DNA of 50,043 bases from Deltaproteobacteria bacterium. GTDB lineage: Bacteria; Myxococcota_A; UBA796; SXON01. Shown piece after piece: positions 1 to 7,612 of this stretch. The notes below the pieces were generated by a model. It saw only the letters and a list, made by a program, of their open reading frames with translations, was not told the DNA's origin and ran no database searches. Each line of letters begins with the position of its first letter. The stretch's first letter is position 1. The position numbers and the translations under genes are program-made. The stretch lies in assembly GCA_947445035.1 (NCBI GenBank), contig CANFCK010000001.1:1-50043 (forward strand), given 5' to 3'.

Positions 1-1520
1 AGCTCCGGCATGTCGAGGACCTCGACCTTCCGGATGTTGTCCCGCGCGAGGAGCGCGGCGGGGCCGCCGATGCTGCCCAGGTAGAAGCCGCCGTGTTTGT
101 GACAGGCAGCCGTCACCGCCTTGGAGCGGTTTCCTTTGGCCAACATGACCATGCTACCGCCGTGTTCCTGGAACAGATCAACGTAGCTGTCCATCCGGCC
201 GGCCGTGGTGGGGCCGAAACTGCCAGACGCCATACCGTCCGGTGTCTTGGCGGGGCCCGCATAGTAGACGGGATGGTCCTTGATGTAGTCGGGGAGGCCC
301 TCGCCGCGATCGATTCTTTCCTTCAGCCGCGCGTGGGCGATGTCGCGGGCGACGATCATCGGCCCCGACAATGACACCCGCGTGCGCACTGGTAGCTTGG
401 ACAACGTCTGTCGCAATTCAGCCATCGGCCGCGTCAGGTCCAACCGAACGCACTCGGCGGAGAGGTCCGCGGCGCTCGGCTCGGGCAGGTATTGCGCCGG
501 GTCACGCTCAAGGGCTTCAAGGAATACGCCCTCGGCGGTGATGCGGGCGCGCGCCTGGCGGTCGGCGCTGCAGGAGACGCCGATGCCCACCGGACAGCTG
601 GCCCCGTGCCGGGGCAGGCGGATGACGCGCACGTCGTGACAGAAGTACTTACCGCCGAACTGGGCGCCGATGCCGATGCGGCGGCTCAACTCCAAGACGT
701 CGCCTTCCAGCGCAATGTCGCGCACCGCGTGCCCAAGCCGGTTGCCTGTCGTCGGCAGGTCGTCCAGGTACTTGCAACTGGCGAGCTTCACCGTCTTGAG
801 GCACTGCTCCGCCGAGGTGCCGCCGATGACGATCGCCAGGTGGTAGGGCGGGCAGGCCGAGGTGCCGAGCGACTTCATCTTCTCTTCGAGGAAGCGCATC
901 AAGGACTTGGGGTTGAGCAGCGCCTTGGTCTCCTGGTACAAGAAGGTCTTGTTCGCCGACCCGCCGCCCTTGGTGATGAACAAGAACTCGTAGGCCGCGC
1001 CTTCGGTGGCGAAGAGGTCGATCTGGGCCGGAAGGTTGGTACCAGTGTTGGCCTCGTCGAAGGTGCTCAGCGGCGCGAGCTGCGAATAGCGCAGGTTGGT
1101 CTCGGTGTAGGTGCGAAAAACCCCCTTGGCGATGGCCGCTTCGTCGCCGCCGCCCGTCCACACATCCTGGCCCTTCTTCCCCATCACGATCGCCGTTCCG
1201 GTGTCCTGGCAGCTCGGCAGCACCATGCCGGCCGACACGCCCGCGTTGAGCAACATCTGCCGCGCGACGAAGCGGTCGTTGGCGCTGGCCTCAGGGTCGG
1301 CGAGGATCGCCGCCAGCTGCCGCAGGTGCGCCGGCCGGAAAAGGTGGCTGATGTCCCGGATGGCCTCGCGCGTCAGATCGGTGAGCACCGCGGGCTCGAC
1401 GACGAGCACGTCCCGTCCGCGGAAACGGTCGACGGAAACCCCGCCCACATCGAGCTTGCGGAACGGCGTCGCATCCGCGTGCGCGTGCGGGAACATCTCC
1501 TGGAAACCAAACTCGGGCAT
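1..1520 (-). CDS. fumA: Class I (iron-sulfur) fumarate hydratase, 3' end cut by window edge
   Basis: Interconverts fumarate and malate in the TCA cycle using an oxygen-sensitive [4Fe-4S] cluster; cytoplasmic. About 506 codons are visible, running off the left edge; the family is usually 500-550 residues, so little is missing. The reading frame shows the class I blocks [38 protein letters not shown] and GVSCSADRQ. The three cysteines in these blocks (Cys104, Cys223, Cys317) fall almost exactly where E. coli FumA has its cluster ligands (105, 224, 318), so the enzyme looks intact. The ATG at 1520 is preceded by a GAGG Shine-Dalgarno at 1527-1530. It lies downstream of rnpB on the same strand with a hairpin between. 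Two other TCA enzymes (the IDH pair) are encoded nearby on the other strand. Confidence 0.95.
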   Translation of the reverse strand, partial: MPEFGFQEMFPHAHADATPFRKLDVGGVSVDRFRGRDVLVVEPAVLTDLTREAIRDISHLFRPAHLRQLAAILADPEASANDRFVARQMLLNAGVSAGMVLPSCQDTGTAIVMGKKGQDVWTGGGDEAAIAKGVFRTYTETNLRYSQLAPLSTFDEANTGTNLPAQIDLFATEGAAYEFLFITKGGGSANKTFLYQETKALLNPKSLMRFLEEKMKSLGTSACPPYHLAIVIGGTSAEQCLKTVKLASCKYLDDLPTTGNRLGHAVRDIALEGDVLELSRRIGIGAQFGGKYFCHDVRVIRLPRHGASCPVGIGVSCSADRQARARITAEGVFLEALERDPAQYLPEPSAADLSAECVRLDLTRPMAELRQTLSKLPVRTRVSLSGPMIVARDIAHARLKERIDRGEGLPDYIKDHPVYYAGPAKTPDGMASGSFGPTTAGRMDSYVDLFQEHGGSMVMLAKGNRSKAVTAACHKHGGFYLGSIGGPAALLARDNIRKVEVLDMPE

Positions 1521-1630
1521 GTGGACCTCGGGGGGCGAGTCTAACCAAGGGGGGGCGGCGGCGTGCCGCGGCGCGGGGGGCGAGGGCGCCGGGCGCCTTC
1601 GCGGCGGCGACCGAAGGGAACGCCCCGGTA

Positions 1631-1660
1631 GGGGGAGAGGCCGCTGCGGCCTCTCCCCCC
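1631..1660 (-). terminator. Strong hairpin downstream of rnpB (terminator-like)
   Basis: A perfect 14-bp inverted repeat with a one-base centre (GGGGGAGAGGCCGC, t, GCGGCCTCTCCCCC) lies 15 bases past the 3' end of the RNase P RNA and 110 bases before fumA. No T-run follows on the minus strand, so it may instead be an RNA-end stabiliser or processing signal. Calling it a terminator is inference from position and stem strength. Confidence 0.5.
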
Positions 1661-1675
1661 GAGAGCAAAGAGTGG

Positions 1676-2114
1676 GACGGAGGCGTCAGTAAGCGGAGTT
1701 CTGTGCTCGCCCCCCGTTGCCGGAGTGCGAGTGGAAACCATTCCTCTAGGCCGACCGTCACCGGCCGACTCAAGCCGCCAACCCGGACGTAAAGGCGGGC
1801 AGCCCTGGTCCTTATTTGGCGTTGCTCCCAAGGGGGTTTGCCTGGCCGACCCGATTGCCCGGGCCGCCGGTGCGCTCTTGCCGCACCCTTTCAATCTCAC
1901 CGAGCCGCGATCGACCCCCTGCCTCGCCGCGACGCGACCCGAAGGTTGGCCGTGGCAAGTTTGGCGCCGTGCCGAAACACGTGCGGGCGTTCTGCTCTCT
2001 GTTGCGCTTTCCTCCAGCTTGCGCTGACCAGGCGTTACCTGGCCTTGTGCCCTATGGAGCTCCGACTTTCCTCCCGCGCCGAAGCGCCGGCGGTTTCCTC
2101 GACACCTCCGTCCC
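1676..2114 (-). ncRNA. rnpB: RNase P RNA, bacterial class A
   Basis: Catalytic RNA that removes 5' leaders from pre-tRNAs. Read on the minus strand, the segment has the conserved 5' core GAGGAAAGUCGGAGCUCCAU (fwd 2064-2073 and just below), the GCCAGGUAACGCCUGG helix, a GAAAGGGUGCGGCAAGAGCG block near 1869-1892, a GGCCUAGAGGAAUG block, and the 3' ACAGAA (fwd 1699-1704) followed by CGCUUACUG. The ends are set by a P1 helix: GACGGAGGUGUC (2101-2112) pairs with GACGCCUCCGUC (1676-1687) with a single mismatch, giving about 439 nt. A possible but weak -10 (GGTTAT, 2124-2129) sits upstream. Open reading frames that cross this segment on either strand are chance products of high GC. Confidence 0.95.
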
Positions 2115-2143
2115 GGGCCGCCGATAACCAGAAAGCGGCGGTG

Positions 2144-2836
2144 GTGCCGGCGGCGCGCTACGCAGTCGCACCCGGGAGCCACTTGCTGTCCTTCCTGTTT
2201 TTGGTCGCCTGCACGCCAGAAGCCGAACCCGAGGCCGAAGGCCGGGTTTGGAAAGAAACCGGCTGCGGTCGGTGGTCGGGAATCCAGAAGGACCGGGCGT
2301 GGGACTACACGTGGGTCGACAACACCGAGTGGTCCGGCACGTGGACGACGTCGGTCGGGCAGTTCGACGGGTCGGCAGGCCGACTCACGACGCAGGGCAG
2401 CTACGTCAACGCCAAGTTCAGCCGGGACTACACCGACACCTTGTTCTTTGAGTGCGGCGGCGGCACGTGGTTGACGAGCGTGGAGTCGCAGTACGCCGGC
2501 GCCGATGAAAACGGCGCGTTCAGCGGCAGCAGCGTGACGACGTACCCCGAGCCGGTCTTGGTGTGGCCGGCGGACGTCGCCGAGGGCGACGTGTGGGACG
2601 TGCATTACCTCGGCACCACCAGGCTCGACGATGGGGAGCCGACGGCGATCGATCGGACGGTGCACAACCGCCTTGAGGCCCCCCAGCGCGTGACCGTGAC
2701 CGGGGGCGAGTTCCGCGCCTTTGGCGTGATGCAGACCTCCGGCGAGGGCGAAGACGCCGTCAAGGAGCGGGTCTGGGTGCAGCCGGAGATCGGCTTGGTG
2801 TCAGGCCCCGACTACGAGCTGACCTCGCTCCGGTAA
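2144..2836 (+). CDS. Secreted lipoprotein of unknown function
   Basis: About 230 residues. The N-terminus has an Arg, a hydrophobic stretch LLSFLFLVAC with a good lipobox (LVAC), then an acidic linker (TPEAEPEAEG), so it should be exported and lipidated. The mature part is rich in Trp, Thr, Ser and Gly and looks beta-rich; I recognise no family. The frame is open far upstream into rnpB, so the start must be internal: GTG 2141/2144 gives a usable signal with a basic residue, TTG 2183 gives a very short one. I chose 2144 with low certainty. It is divergent from rnpB and ends 28 bases before the first IDH gene, so it may share that transcript. The function remains unknown. Confidence 0.7.
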   Translation: MPAARYAVAPGSHLLSFLFLVACTPEAEPEAEGRVWKETGCGRWSGIQKDRAWDYTWVDNTEWSGTWTTSVGQFDGSAGRLTTQGSYVNAKFSRDYTDTLFFECGGGTWLTSVESQYAGADENGAFSGSSVTTYPEPVLVWPADVAEGDVWDVHYLGTTRLDDGEPTAIDRTVHNRLEAPQRVTVTGGEFRAFGVMQTSGEGEDAVKERVWVQPEIGLVSGPDYELTSLR

Positions 2837-2864
2837 GTCCCTCGCCGTGATAGGACGAGCGCCT

Positions 2865-3863
2865 ATGCGCTACCGCGTCACGCTCATCGAAGGCGACGGC
2901 ATCGGGCCGGAGATCACCTCCGCCACCTGCCGCATTCTCGCCGCCGCCGGTGCGCCCATCGACTGGGAGCCGGCGCCCGCCGGTGGCGCGGCGATGGAGC
3001 AGTTCGGCGTGCCGATGCCGGAGGTCACACTCCAGTCGATTCGGAAAAACCGCCTTGGCCTGAAGGGGCCGCTGATGACGCCCAAGGGCGGCGGCTTCCG
3101 CTCGGCAAATGTGGCGTTGCGCCAGGAGCTCGACTTGTACGTGGGCCTCCGCCCGGTGCGGGCGCTCCCCAACGTGCCTGGCGCGTGGAAAGGCCTCGAT
3201 CTGGTGCTTTTCCGCGAGAACACCGAGGACCTCTACGCCGGCATCGAACACGAAGTCACGCCGGGTACCGTGGTGTCGATCAAGACCAGCACCCGCGCGG
3301 CGGGCCGTCGCATTGCCGAGTGGGCGTTCGAGTACATGCGCTACCGCGGCCGCCGTCGCATCCACTGCTGTCAGAAGGCGGCGATCAATCCGTTGGCCGA
3401 CGGCGCCTTTCTCAACGCCTTCCGCGAGGTAGGCACCGCCTACCCGTTTATCGAACAGCTCGACATGGGGGTCGACAGCCTGGCCCTGATGTTGCCGCTC
3501 GATCCTTCCCGATTCGATGTGCTGCTGCTCCAGAACTTGTATGGCGACATCCTCAGCGACCTCTGCGCCGGGCTTGCCGGTGGGCTCGGGGTGGTGCCGG
3601 GCGCCAACATCGGGGGCAAAGCTGCAGTTTTCGAGGCGGTCCACGGCACCGCCCCGGACATCGCGGGCCAGGGGAAGGCCAACCCACTCGCGCTTTTGCT
3701 GTCCGCGAACATGCTTTTGGAGCACGTGGGCGAGTGGAAGATCGCCTCGAAGATCGAACGCGCGGTGCTGGATGTGCTCGAAGCCGGGCAGCACCTCACC
3801 GGGGACCTCGGCGGGAAGGCCGGCACGGATGAGTTCACCGCGGCGGTCATCGATGCTTTGTAG
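2865..3863 (+). CDS. NAD-type isocitrate dehydrogenase paralog 1
   Basis: 332 residues, full length for the short beta-decarboxylating dehydrogenase family (isocitrate/isopropylmalate/homoisocitrate). Compared with E. coli ICDH from memory, it keeps the isocitrate-binding set: Ser80 and Asn82 (S113/N115), Arg86, Arg96 and Arg117, Tyr124, and metal ligands Asp204, Asp228 and Asp232. The coenzyme loop HGTAPDIAG has Asp-Ile where NADP enzymes have Lys-Tyr, so NAD use is predicted. Oddly, the usually invariant HKANI block is CQKAAI (Lys171 kept, Asn lost), and the xMQL helix is LALML. ATG 2865 has AGGA 9 bases upstream; a GTG at 2847 is less likely. It is followed after 9 bases by a second, differently altered paralog, which suggests a heteromeric enzyme. 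Confidence 0.85.
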   Translation: MRYRVTLIEGDGIGPEITSATCRILAAAGAPIDWEPAPAGGAAMEQFGVPMPEVTLQSIRKNRLGLKGPLMTPKGGGFRSANVALRQELDLYVGLRPVRALPNVPGAWKGLDLVLFRENTEDLYAGIEHEVTPGTVVSIKTSTRAAGRRIAEWAFEYMRYRGRRRIHCCQKAAINPLADGAFLNAFREVGTAYPFIEQLDMGVDSLALMLPLDPSRFDVLLLQNLYGDILSDLCAGLAGGLGVVPGANIGGKAAVFEAVHGTAPDIAGQGKANPLALLLSANMLLEHVGEWKIASKIERAVLDVLEAGQHLTGDLGGKAGTDEFTAAVIDAL

Positions 3864-3872
3864 GAGCGCGTG

Positions 3873-4826
3873 ATGGAGGTCACCCTCATCCCCGGCAGCG
3901 GCGTCGGCAAGCAGATCACCGAGGTGGTGCGCGCGGCGGTCGCGGCGGCCGGCGGCGACGTCATCTGGGACGAAACGAACGAACCCGAGGCGGCGTTGGT
4001 CTCGGCGCGGCGGACGGGCCTGGTGCTCAAAGGCAAGTGGATCTCCACGATCCAAGTGGGTAAGCTCCCGCCGACCGTTGTCTTTCGCCGCGCGCTCGGT
4101 ATCCACACCATCGTCCGCCACGTCCAAACCATTCCCGGCCTCCCCGCGCGCGCCCAGGGCGTCGACATCGTCATCTTTCGCGAGGCCAGCGAAGACATCT
4201 ATGCCGGCTTCGAGCACCAATCGGCGGAAGGGGTCTTCGAAACGGTGAAGGTGACGACGCGCGCCGCCTGTGAACGCATCCACCGCACGGCCTTCGAGTG
4301 GGCGCGCGCGCACGACCGCAAGCGCGTCACGACCGTGCACAAAGCGAACATCCTCAAGAAGTCCGACGGCATGTTCCTGGCCGTGGGCCGGGAGGTGGCG
4401 GGTGACTTCCCCGGCCTCACGCACGACGACGTCATCGTCGATGCGCTGTGCATGCAGATCATCCGCAAGCCGCAGTCCTTCGATGTGCTCGTGGCGGGGA
4501 ACCTCTTCGGGGACATCGTCAGCGACTGCGCCGCCGGGGTGGCCGGCGGGGTCACCGTGGCTTGCGGTACCGGCTACGGCCCCGGCGTCACCGTTTTCGA
4601 GAGCCCGCACGGCACCACGGTCGAGCGGGTCGGACCCGACGGCGCCAACCCCTACCCGATGCTCGGGTTGGCCGTCGATCTGTTGCGACAGTCTGGTCAG
4701 GACGCCGCGGCGGCGAAGCTCCGCGCGGCTTGTATTGACGCGATCCAGGCGGGGGTCCACTCCCACGACATGGGCGGCACAGCGGGTTTTTCGGCCATCC
4801 GGGACGCGGTGCTCGAGCGGCTGTGA
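3873..4826 (+). CDS. Isocitrate dehydrogenase-family paralog 2, altered substrate and NAD loops
   Basis: 317 residues, same family as the gene before it. It keeps the catalytic block VHKANI (Lys157), Tyr110, Arg72, Arg82, Arg103 and metal ligands Asp190, Asp214 and Asp218. The two residues that contact the isocitrate gamma-carboxylate are replaced (Pro66 for Ser113, Thr68 for Asn115), and the NAD loop is degenerate (HGTTVERVG in place of HGTAPxxAG). It is therefore unlikely to be a normal stand-alone IDH. Eukaryotic IDH3 and yeast IDH1/IDH2 are heteromers in which one subunit has lost such residues; by analogy this may be a partner or regulatory subunit, or an enzyme for another hydroxyacid. 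AGGAG at 3862-3866 serves ATG 3873 (an in-frame GTG directly precedes it). Its end overlaps the next gene by 4 bases. Confidence 0.82.
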   Translation: MEVTLIPGSGVGKQITEVVRAAVAAAGGDVIWDETNEPEAALVSARRTGLVLKGKWISTIQVGKLPPTVVFRRALGIHTIVRHVQTIPGLPARAQGVDIVIFREASEDIYAGFEHQSAEGVFETVKVTTRAACERIHRTAFEWARAHDRKRVTTVHKANILKKSDGMFLAVGREVAGDFPGLTHDDVIVDALCMQIIRKPQSFDVLVAGNLFGDIVSDCAAGVAGGVTVACGTGYGPGVTVFESPHGTTVERVGPDGANPYPMLGLAVDLLRQSGQDAAAAKLRAACIDAIQAGVHSHDMGGTAGFSAIRDAVLERL

Positions 4827-5671
4827 CTCCCTTCCCGCGAGGCTGGTTTCGGGCCGCCGCGACCGAGTGCGCCAGGAGCAGTCTCCCGCCTGACGAGCCC
4901 GAAGTACTGCGCGCCGTCGCGGGGGTCGCCTGGCGGCTGGAACACCGCCTGCGCGCCCGCCGCGCCGCCGCTTTCGTCGACGAAGCCCGGCGCAGCCTGG
5001 GGGCCAACGTTCGCGCCGCAGAGGGCCTGGCGCGCGAAGCCCACGACACCGACCTGCAACGCCGACTGGAAGAGCTGGTGCTCGGTCGTGTCGAGCCCGA
5101 ATGGTTTGGCCGCTATGCCGAACTTGAGGGTGTCGCGACCGACGCACCCGCCCTGTTTCTCGCGCTCGGCGCTCCCCACCCGCTGATCGGCGTCCACGCC
5201 CTGGCGTTGGCGCGGCCGGGGCTGGTGGCGCTGCACCCGGACCCCGTTGACCTGCCCGGACCCCGCGCCGACCGCTGGCTCCGCGCGCGCTTCTCCACCC
5301 TCCGCCACGCCCTCCCCGTCGAGTGGTCTGCCGCCTTTGAGCACGCTGCCACCGCTCTTGCAGCGGGTCGGTCCGTCCATGCCGTGCTGGCCCGCGCTCA
5401 CGATGGGGCGGCGGGCGACCTCGACGCGGCATTGTCCGCGGGGGTGGTGCTCGGTCGCCCTCTTGAGGCGTTCCTGGCCGCGCTCGGTCCCGCGACCCTG
5501 CGTCTGCTGCTCGTCCACCGCGAACGCGACAAGCGCTGGCGAGTAGAAGCAACCGAGCCGGTCGCGCCCGAGCAGATCGTCCCCCGCTTCGCCGAACACA
5601 TCCGCCGGTGGCCGGGACAGACGCTCCCGTGGTTGTGCGGGCGCGTTGACGATGGGGATGCGCCGCATTAG
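4823..5671 (+). CDS. Hypothetical protein, possibly LpxL-like acyltransferase relative
   Basis: 282 residues, starting at a GTG that overlaps the upstream TGA (GTGA), so translation should be coupled to the IDH pair. The order of features resembles lipid A (LpxL/HtrB-type) acyltransferases: an Arg-rich helical start (LEHRLRARRAAAF), an Asn-containing segment (SLGANVRAAEGL), a Phe-Gly-Arg turn (WFGRYAELEGV), then a stretch where the family carries the catalytic His-x4-Asp/Glu. Here that stretch is ALGAPHPLIGVHAL, which I cannot match to the catalytic motif, and there is no clear membrane anchor. I regard the assignment as tentative; it may be a non-catalytic relative or unrelated. Its link to the IDH genes is positional only. 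Confidence 0.6.
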   Translation: MTPFPRGWFRAAATECARSSLPPDEPEVLRAVAGVAWRLEHRLRARRAAAFVDEARRSLGANVRAAEGLAREAHDTDLQRRLEELVLGRVEPEWFGRYAELEGVATDAPALFLALGAPHPLIGVHALALARPGLVALHPDPVDLPGPRADRWLRARFSTLRHALPVEWSAAFEHAATALAAGRSVHAVLARAHDGAAGDLDAALSAGVVLGRPLEAFLAALGPATLRLLLVHRERDKRWRVEATEPVAPEQIVPRFAEHIRRWPGQTLPWLCGRVDDGDAPH

Positions 5672-5700
5672 CCGGCGGGCCTCTCGCTTCGGAGTCGAAC

Positions 5701-5889
5701 ATGGCCAAGAAAAAGGCATTGGGCCGCACCACCATCTTCGTGGAGTGCACCACCTGCCGTGAAAGCGGAATCCCTGGGGTCAGCCGCTACGCTACCCAGA
5801 AGAACAAGAAGAACACCTCGGCCCGCCTGGAGCTCAAGAAGTTCTGCCGGTTCGAACGTAAGGTCAGCGTACACAAAGAGACCAAGTAG
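5701..5889 (+). CDS. rpmG: 50S ribosomal protein L33
   Basis: 62 residues, basic, starting MAKKKALGRTTIFVECTTC. It has the L33 pattern: an N-terminal Lys-rich segment, a CxxC (CTTC), the SRYATQKNKKNTSARLELKKF core and a C-terminal HKETK. The second zinc Cys pair of C+ forms is reduced to one Cys (KFCRF), so zinc binding is probably lost or partial, as in C- type L33. It is a large-subunit protein. It sits alone 29 bases after the acyltransferase-like gene and is followed by a hairpin-plus-T terminator; the usual secE/nusG neighbours are not here. Confidence 0.95.
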   Translation: MAKKKALGRTTIFVECTTCRESGIPGVSRYATQKNKKNTSARLELKKFCRFERKVSVHKETK

Positions 5890-5945
5890 GCCTTAGGCTC
5901 TCGTCCGGAGGCTTTAGGGCCGCGGCTGGAGATCGGCGTACACGC

Positions 5946-5977
5946 GGGGCGCTCGGGAACCGAGGCGCTCTCGTTTT
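5946..5977 (+). terminator. Rho-independent terminator after rpmG
   Basis: The segment GGGGCGCTCGG-gaa-CCGAGGCGCTC forms a GC-rich stem with one bulged G, and is followed by TCTCGTTTT. It lies 56 bases past the rpmG stop and before the convergent minus-strand gene, the right place to end the plus-strand transcript. Confidence 0.6.
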
Positions 5978-6057
5978 GAAGTCGTGGGGTGGTGCGTCCG
6001 ATCCGTCGACTCCGCCGCGACGGGTGCGGCCGCGGCCGCGATTTCATCGCGGGGCCG

Positions 6058-6759
6058 CTACCGGCTGCGCCGTGTGGCGCCCACTTTCCGCCGTCTCCAA
6101 CCCATCCACAGCCCCGCCAGGCCAAATACGCTGCCCGCGCAGCCGGTCTGCGCTGCCCGCTCCGAGTCCGGCTCGGCGCTGGCGGCCGTGCCGTCGCAGT
6201 CCTGGTCGATCGTGTCGCCACGGGTATCGGCAGCCCCCGGATGCACGCTGCCATCGGCATCGTTGCAGTCATCGCCGCCGACCCGCTGGGTGACGAAGCC
6301 GTCGTCATCGGCGTCGTAGTCGTCGTCGTCGGCACAGTCGGCGTCGACCCCGTCGTAGGGCGCGTCTTCGGCGTCGGGGTGGGTGGTGTAGGCGAGGTCG
6401 TCGCAGTCGTCGCCGCCGTAGCCAGCCGCCTGGTGACCATCGCCGTCGGCATCGAAGTCGTCGTTGCCGAGGCAGTCGGCGTCGACCCCGTCGTACCAGA
6501 CGTCGGGCGCGTCGGGCCGGATGGCGGCGTGGGCGTCGTCACAGTCGAGGCCGCCGTACTCGATCGAGGCGTAGCCGTCGGCATCCGCGTCGTAGTCGTC
6601 GTCCCCGGCGCAGTCGGCGTCGATGCCGTCGTACCAGACCTCCACCGCCTCGGGATGCACGGCGCCATCGGCATCGTTGCAGTCCTCGGGCGCGGCCCAG
6701 CCATCGCCGTCGGCATCAGAAGCGCCTACGGCGCTGGCAATGAGGGCGCACAACAGCAT
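6058..6759 (-). CDS. MopE-type Asp/Cys repeat surface protein with MYXO-CTERM-like tail
   Basis: 233 residues. A short signal-like start (MLLCALIASAVGA) is followed by four units built on DADGDG ... DC(N/D)D ... HP ... WYDG(I/V)DADC, the pattern of the putative metal-binding MopE repeat family common in myxobacterial surface proteins. Units begin near residues 15, 57, 103 and 149. The acidic loops resemble calcium-binding DxDxDG motifs and the paired cysteines could form disulfides. The C-terminus (GC, a hydrophobic segment around residues 209-221, then WRRRK) matches the layout of MYXO-CTERM sorting signals, so processing and surface anchoring are inferred. Convergent with rpmG. ATG 6759 is the only start that gives a signal peptide. 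Confidence 0.85.
   Translation of the reverse strand: MLLCALIASAVGASDADGDGWAAPEDCNDADGAVHPEAVEVWYDGIDADCAGDDDYDADADGYASIEYGGLDCDDAHAAIRPDAPDVWYDGVDADCLGNDDFDADGDGHQAAGYGGDDCDDLAYTTHPDAEDAPYDGVDADCADDDDYDADDDGFVTQRVGGDDCNDADGSVHPGAADTRGDTIDQDCDGTAASAEPDSERAAQTGCAGSVFGLAGLWMGWRRRKVGATRRSR
6190..6717 (-). repeat. Four tandem coding repeats of about 126-138 bp in the MopE-type gene
   Basis: The repeats encode the Asp-rich loop and Cys-pair units described for the enclosing gene, with spacings of about 42, 46 and 46 codons between successive DADxDG motifs. The DNA is strongly patterned (GTCGTCGTC / GACGTCGTA runs), which also makes the region prone to misassembly. Confidence 0.7.
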
Positions 6760-6794
6760 GGGCCTCAGACTGTAACCGTGAGCAGGTCCCGCGC

Positions 6795-7598
6795 TCACAA
6801 CCGCCGATGCTTCCCCACCGGCATCCCCCGCCGAACCTCCGCCACCCGCGCCCGGTCCACCTCCCCGAAAACCACGCCCTCGCCGTCCGCGCAGTCGGCC
6901 AGCACCGTCCCCCACGGGTCGACGACGAGGCTGTGGCCGTAGCTGTGGCGGCCGGGGCCGTGCGGACCCTCCTGGGCCGGGGCCAGGACGTAGGCCTGGG
7001 CTTCGATCGCGCGCGCCCGCAGGAGCGTGTGCCAGTGGTCGCGACCCGTCGTGAGCGTGAACGCGCTGGGCACGCTGATCAGCTCGGCGCCAGCGTCCAC
7101 GAGGCGGCGGTACAGCTCGGGGAAGCGCAGGTCGTAGCAGATGCTGAGGCCCAGGCGGCCGACGGGCGTGTCGACAACGACGACGTCGTCGCCAGGGGCG
7201 ATGTGGGCGCTCTCGCGGAAGTGGGTGCCGTCGGCGAGGTCGATGTCGAAGAGGTGGAGCTTGCGGTAGCGCGCGACGAGGGTGCCAGCGCTGTCGTAGA
7301 GGAGGGATGTGTTGTGACAGCGGGTCGGGTCGGTGGCGCAGGCCTCGGCGACGCTGCCCACCAGGAGCCACACGCTGCGACGCCGTGCGATCGCCCCCAG
7401 CGCCTGGTGGGTCGGCCCATCGAGCGGCTCTGCCAAGGCCACTTTCCGCGCCGGCGAGGCCAGCAGCGTCGTGTTTTCAGGGGTCGCGACGAGCACCGCG
7501 CCGTGGGCCGCCGCCTTCCCCACCCAGTGGTCGACCCGCGCCAGGTTGGCGGCGATGTCGGGACCGGAGCGGAGCTGGACGCAGGCGACGAGGGACAC
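6795..7598 (-). CDS. Carbon-nitrogen hydrolase, Nit1/omega-amidase-like
   Basis: 267 residues of the nitrilase superfamily. The Glu-Lys-Cys triad is visible: Glu41 in TPENT, Lys113 in YRKLHLFDID and Cys154 in SICYDLRFPE. The YRKLHLFDID block and GRDHWHTLLRARAIEAQAYV segment are typical of the Nit1/Nit2 branch, which hydrolyses deaminated glutathione or omega-amides of 2-oxoacids (metabolite repair); the exact substrate cannot be read from sequence. Cytoplasmic, no signal. GTG 7598 starts at the beta-strand SLVACVQL; the open frame extends upstream into the neighbouring gene but adds no conserved residues. It lies 14 bases after the haem/copper lipoprotein and is probably co-transcribed with it. 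Confidence 0.9.
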   Translation of the reverse strand: MSLVACVQLRSGPDIAANLARVDHWVGKAAAHGAVLVATPENTTLLASPARKVALAEPLDGPTHQALGAIARRRSVWLLVGSVAEACATDPTRCHNTSLLYDSAGTLVARYRKLHLFDIDLADGTHFRESAHIAPGDDVVVVDTPVGRLGLSICYDLRFPELYRRLVDAGAELISVPSAFTLTTGRDHWHTLLRARAIEAQAYVLAPAQEGPHGPGRHSYGHSLVVDPWGTVLADCADGEGVVFGEVDRARVAEVRRGMPVGKHRRL

Positions 7599-7612
7599 GC
7601 CACCGTCATAAT

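Noticed and set aside
492..1544. Plus-strand frame opposite the fumarase gene
   Set aside because: The fumarase frame on the minus strand has every conserved block and all three cluster cysteines; this one has none.
2760..5753. Very long minus-strand open frame (about 1000 codons) opposite the IDH genes
   Set aside because: It is antisense to three well-supported genes, is extremely Arg/Gly/Ala rich and shows no family motif; long antisense frames are expected at this GC content.
5820..5860. GGTTCGAA-like T-loop sequence suggesting a tRNA
   Set aside because: It lies inside rpmG and no cloverleaf can be drawn around it; no tRNA was recognised anywhere in the window.
6190..6717. Tandem repeats considered as a CRISPR array
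   Set aside because: Units are coding, imperfect, about 126-138 bp long and have no spacer structure; they encode MopE-type protein repeats.
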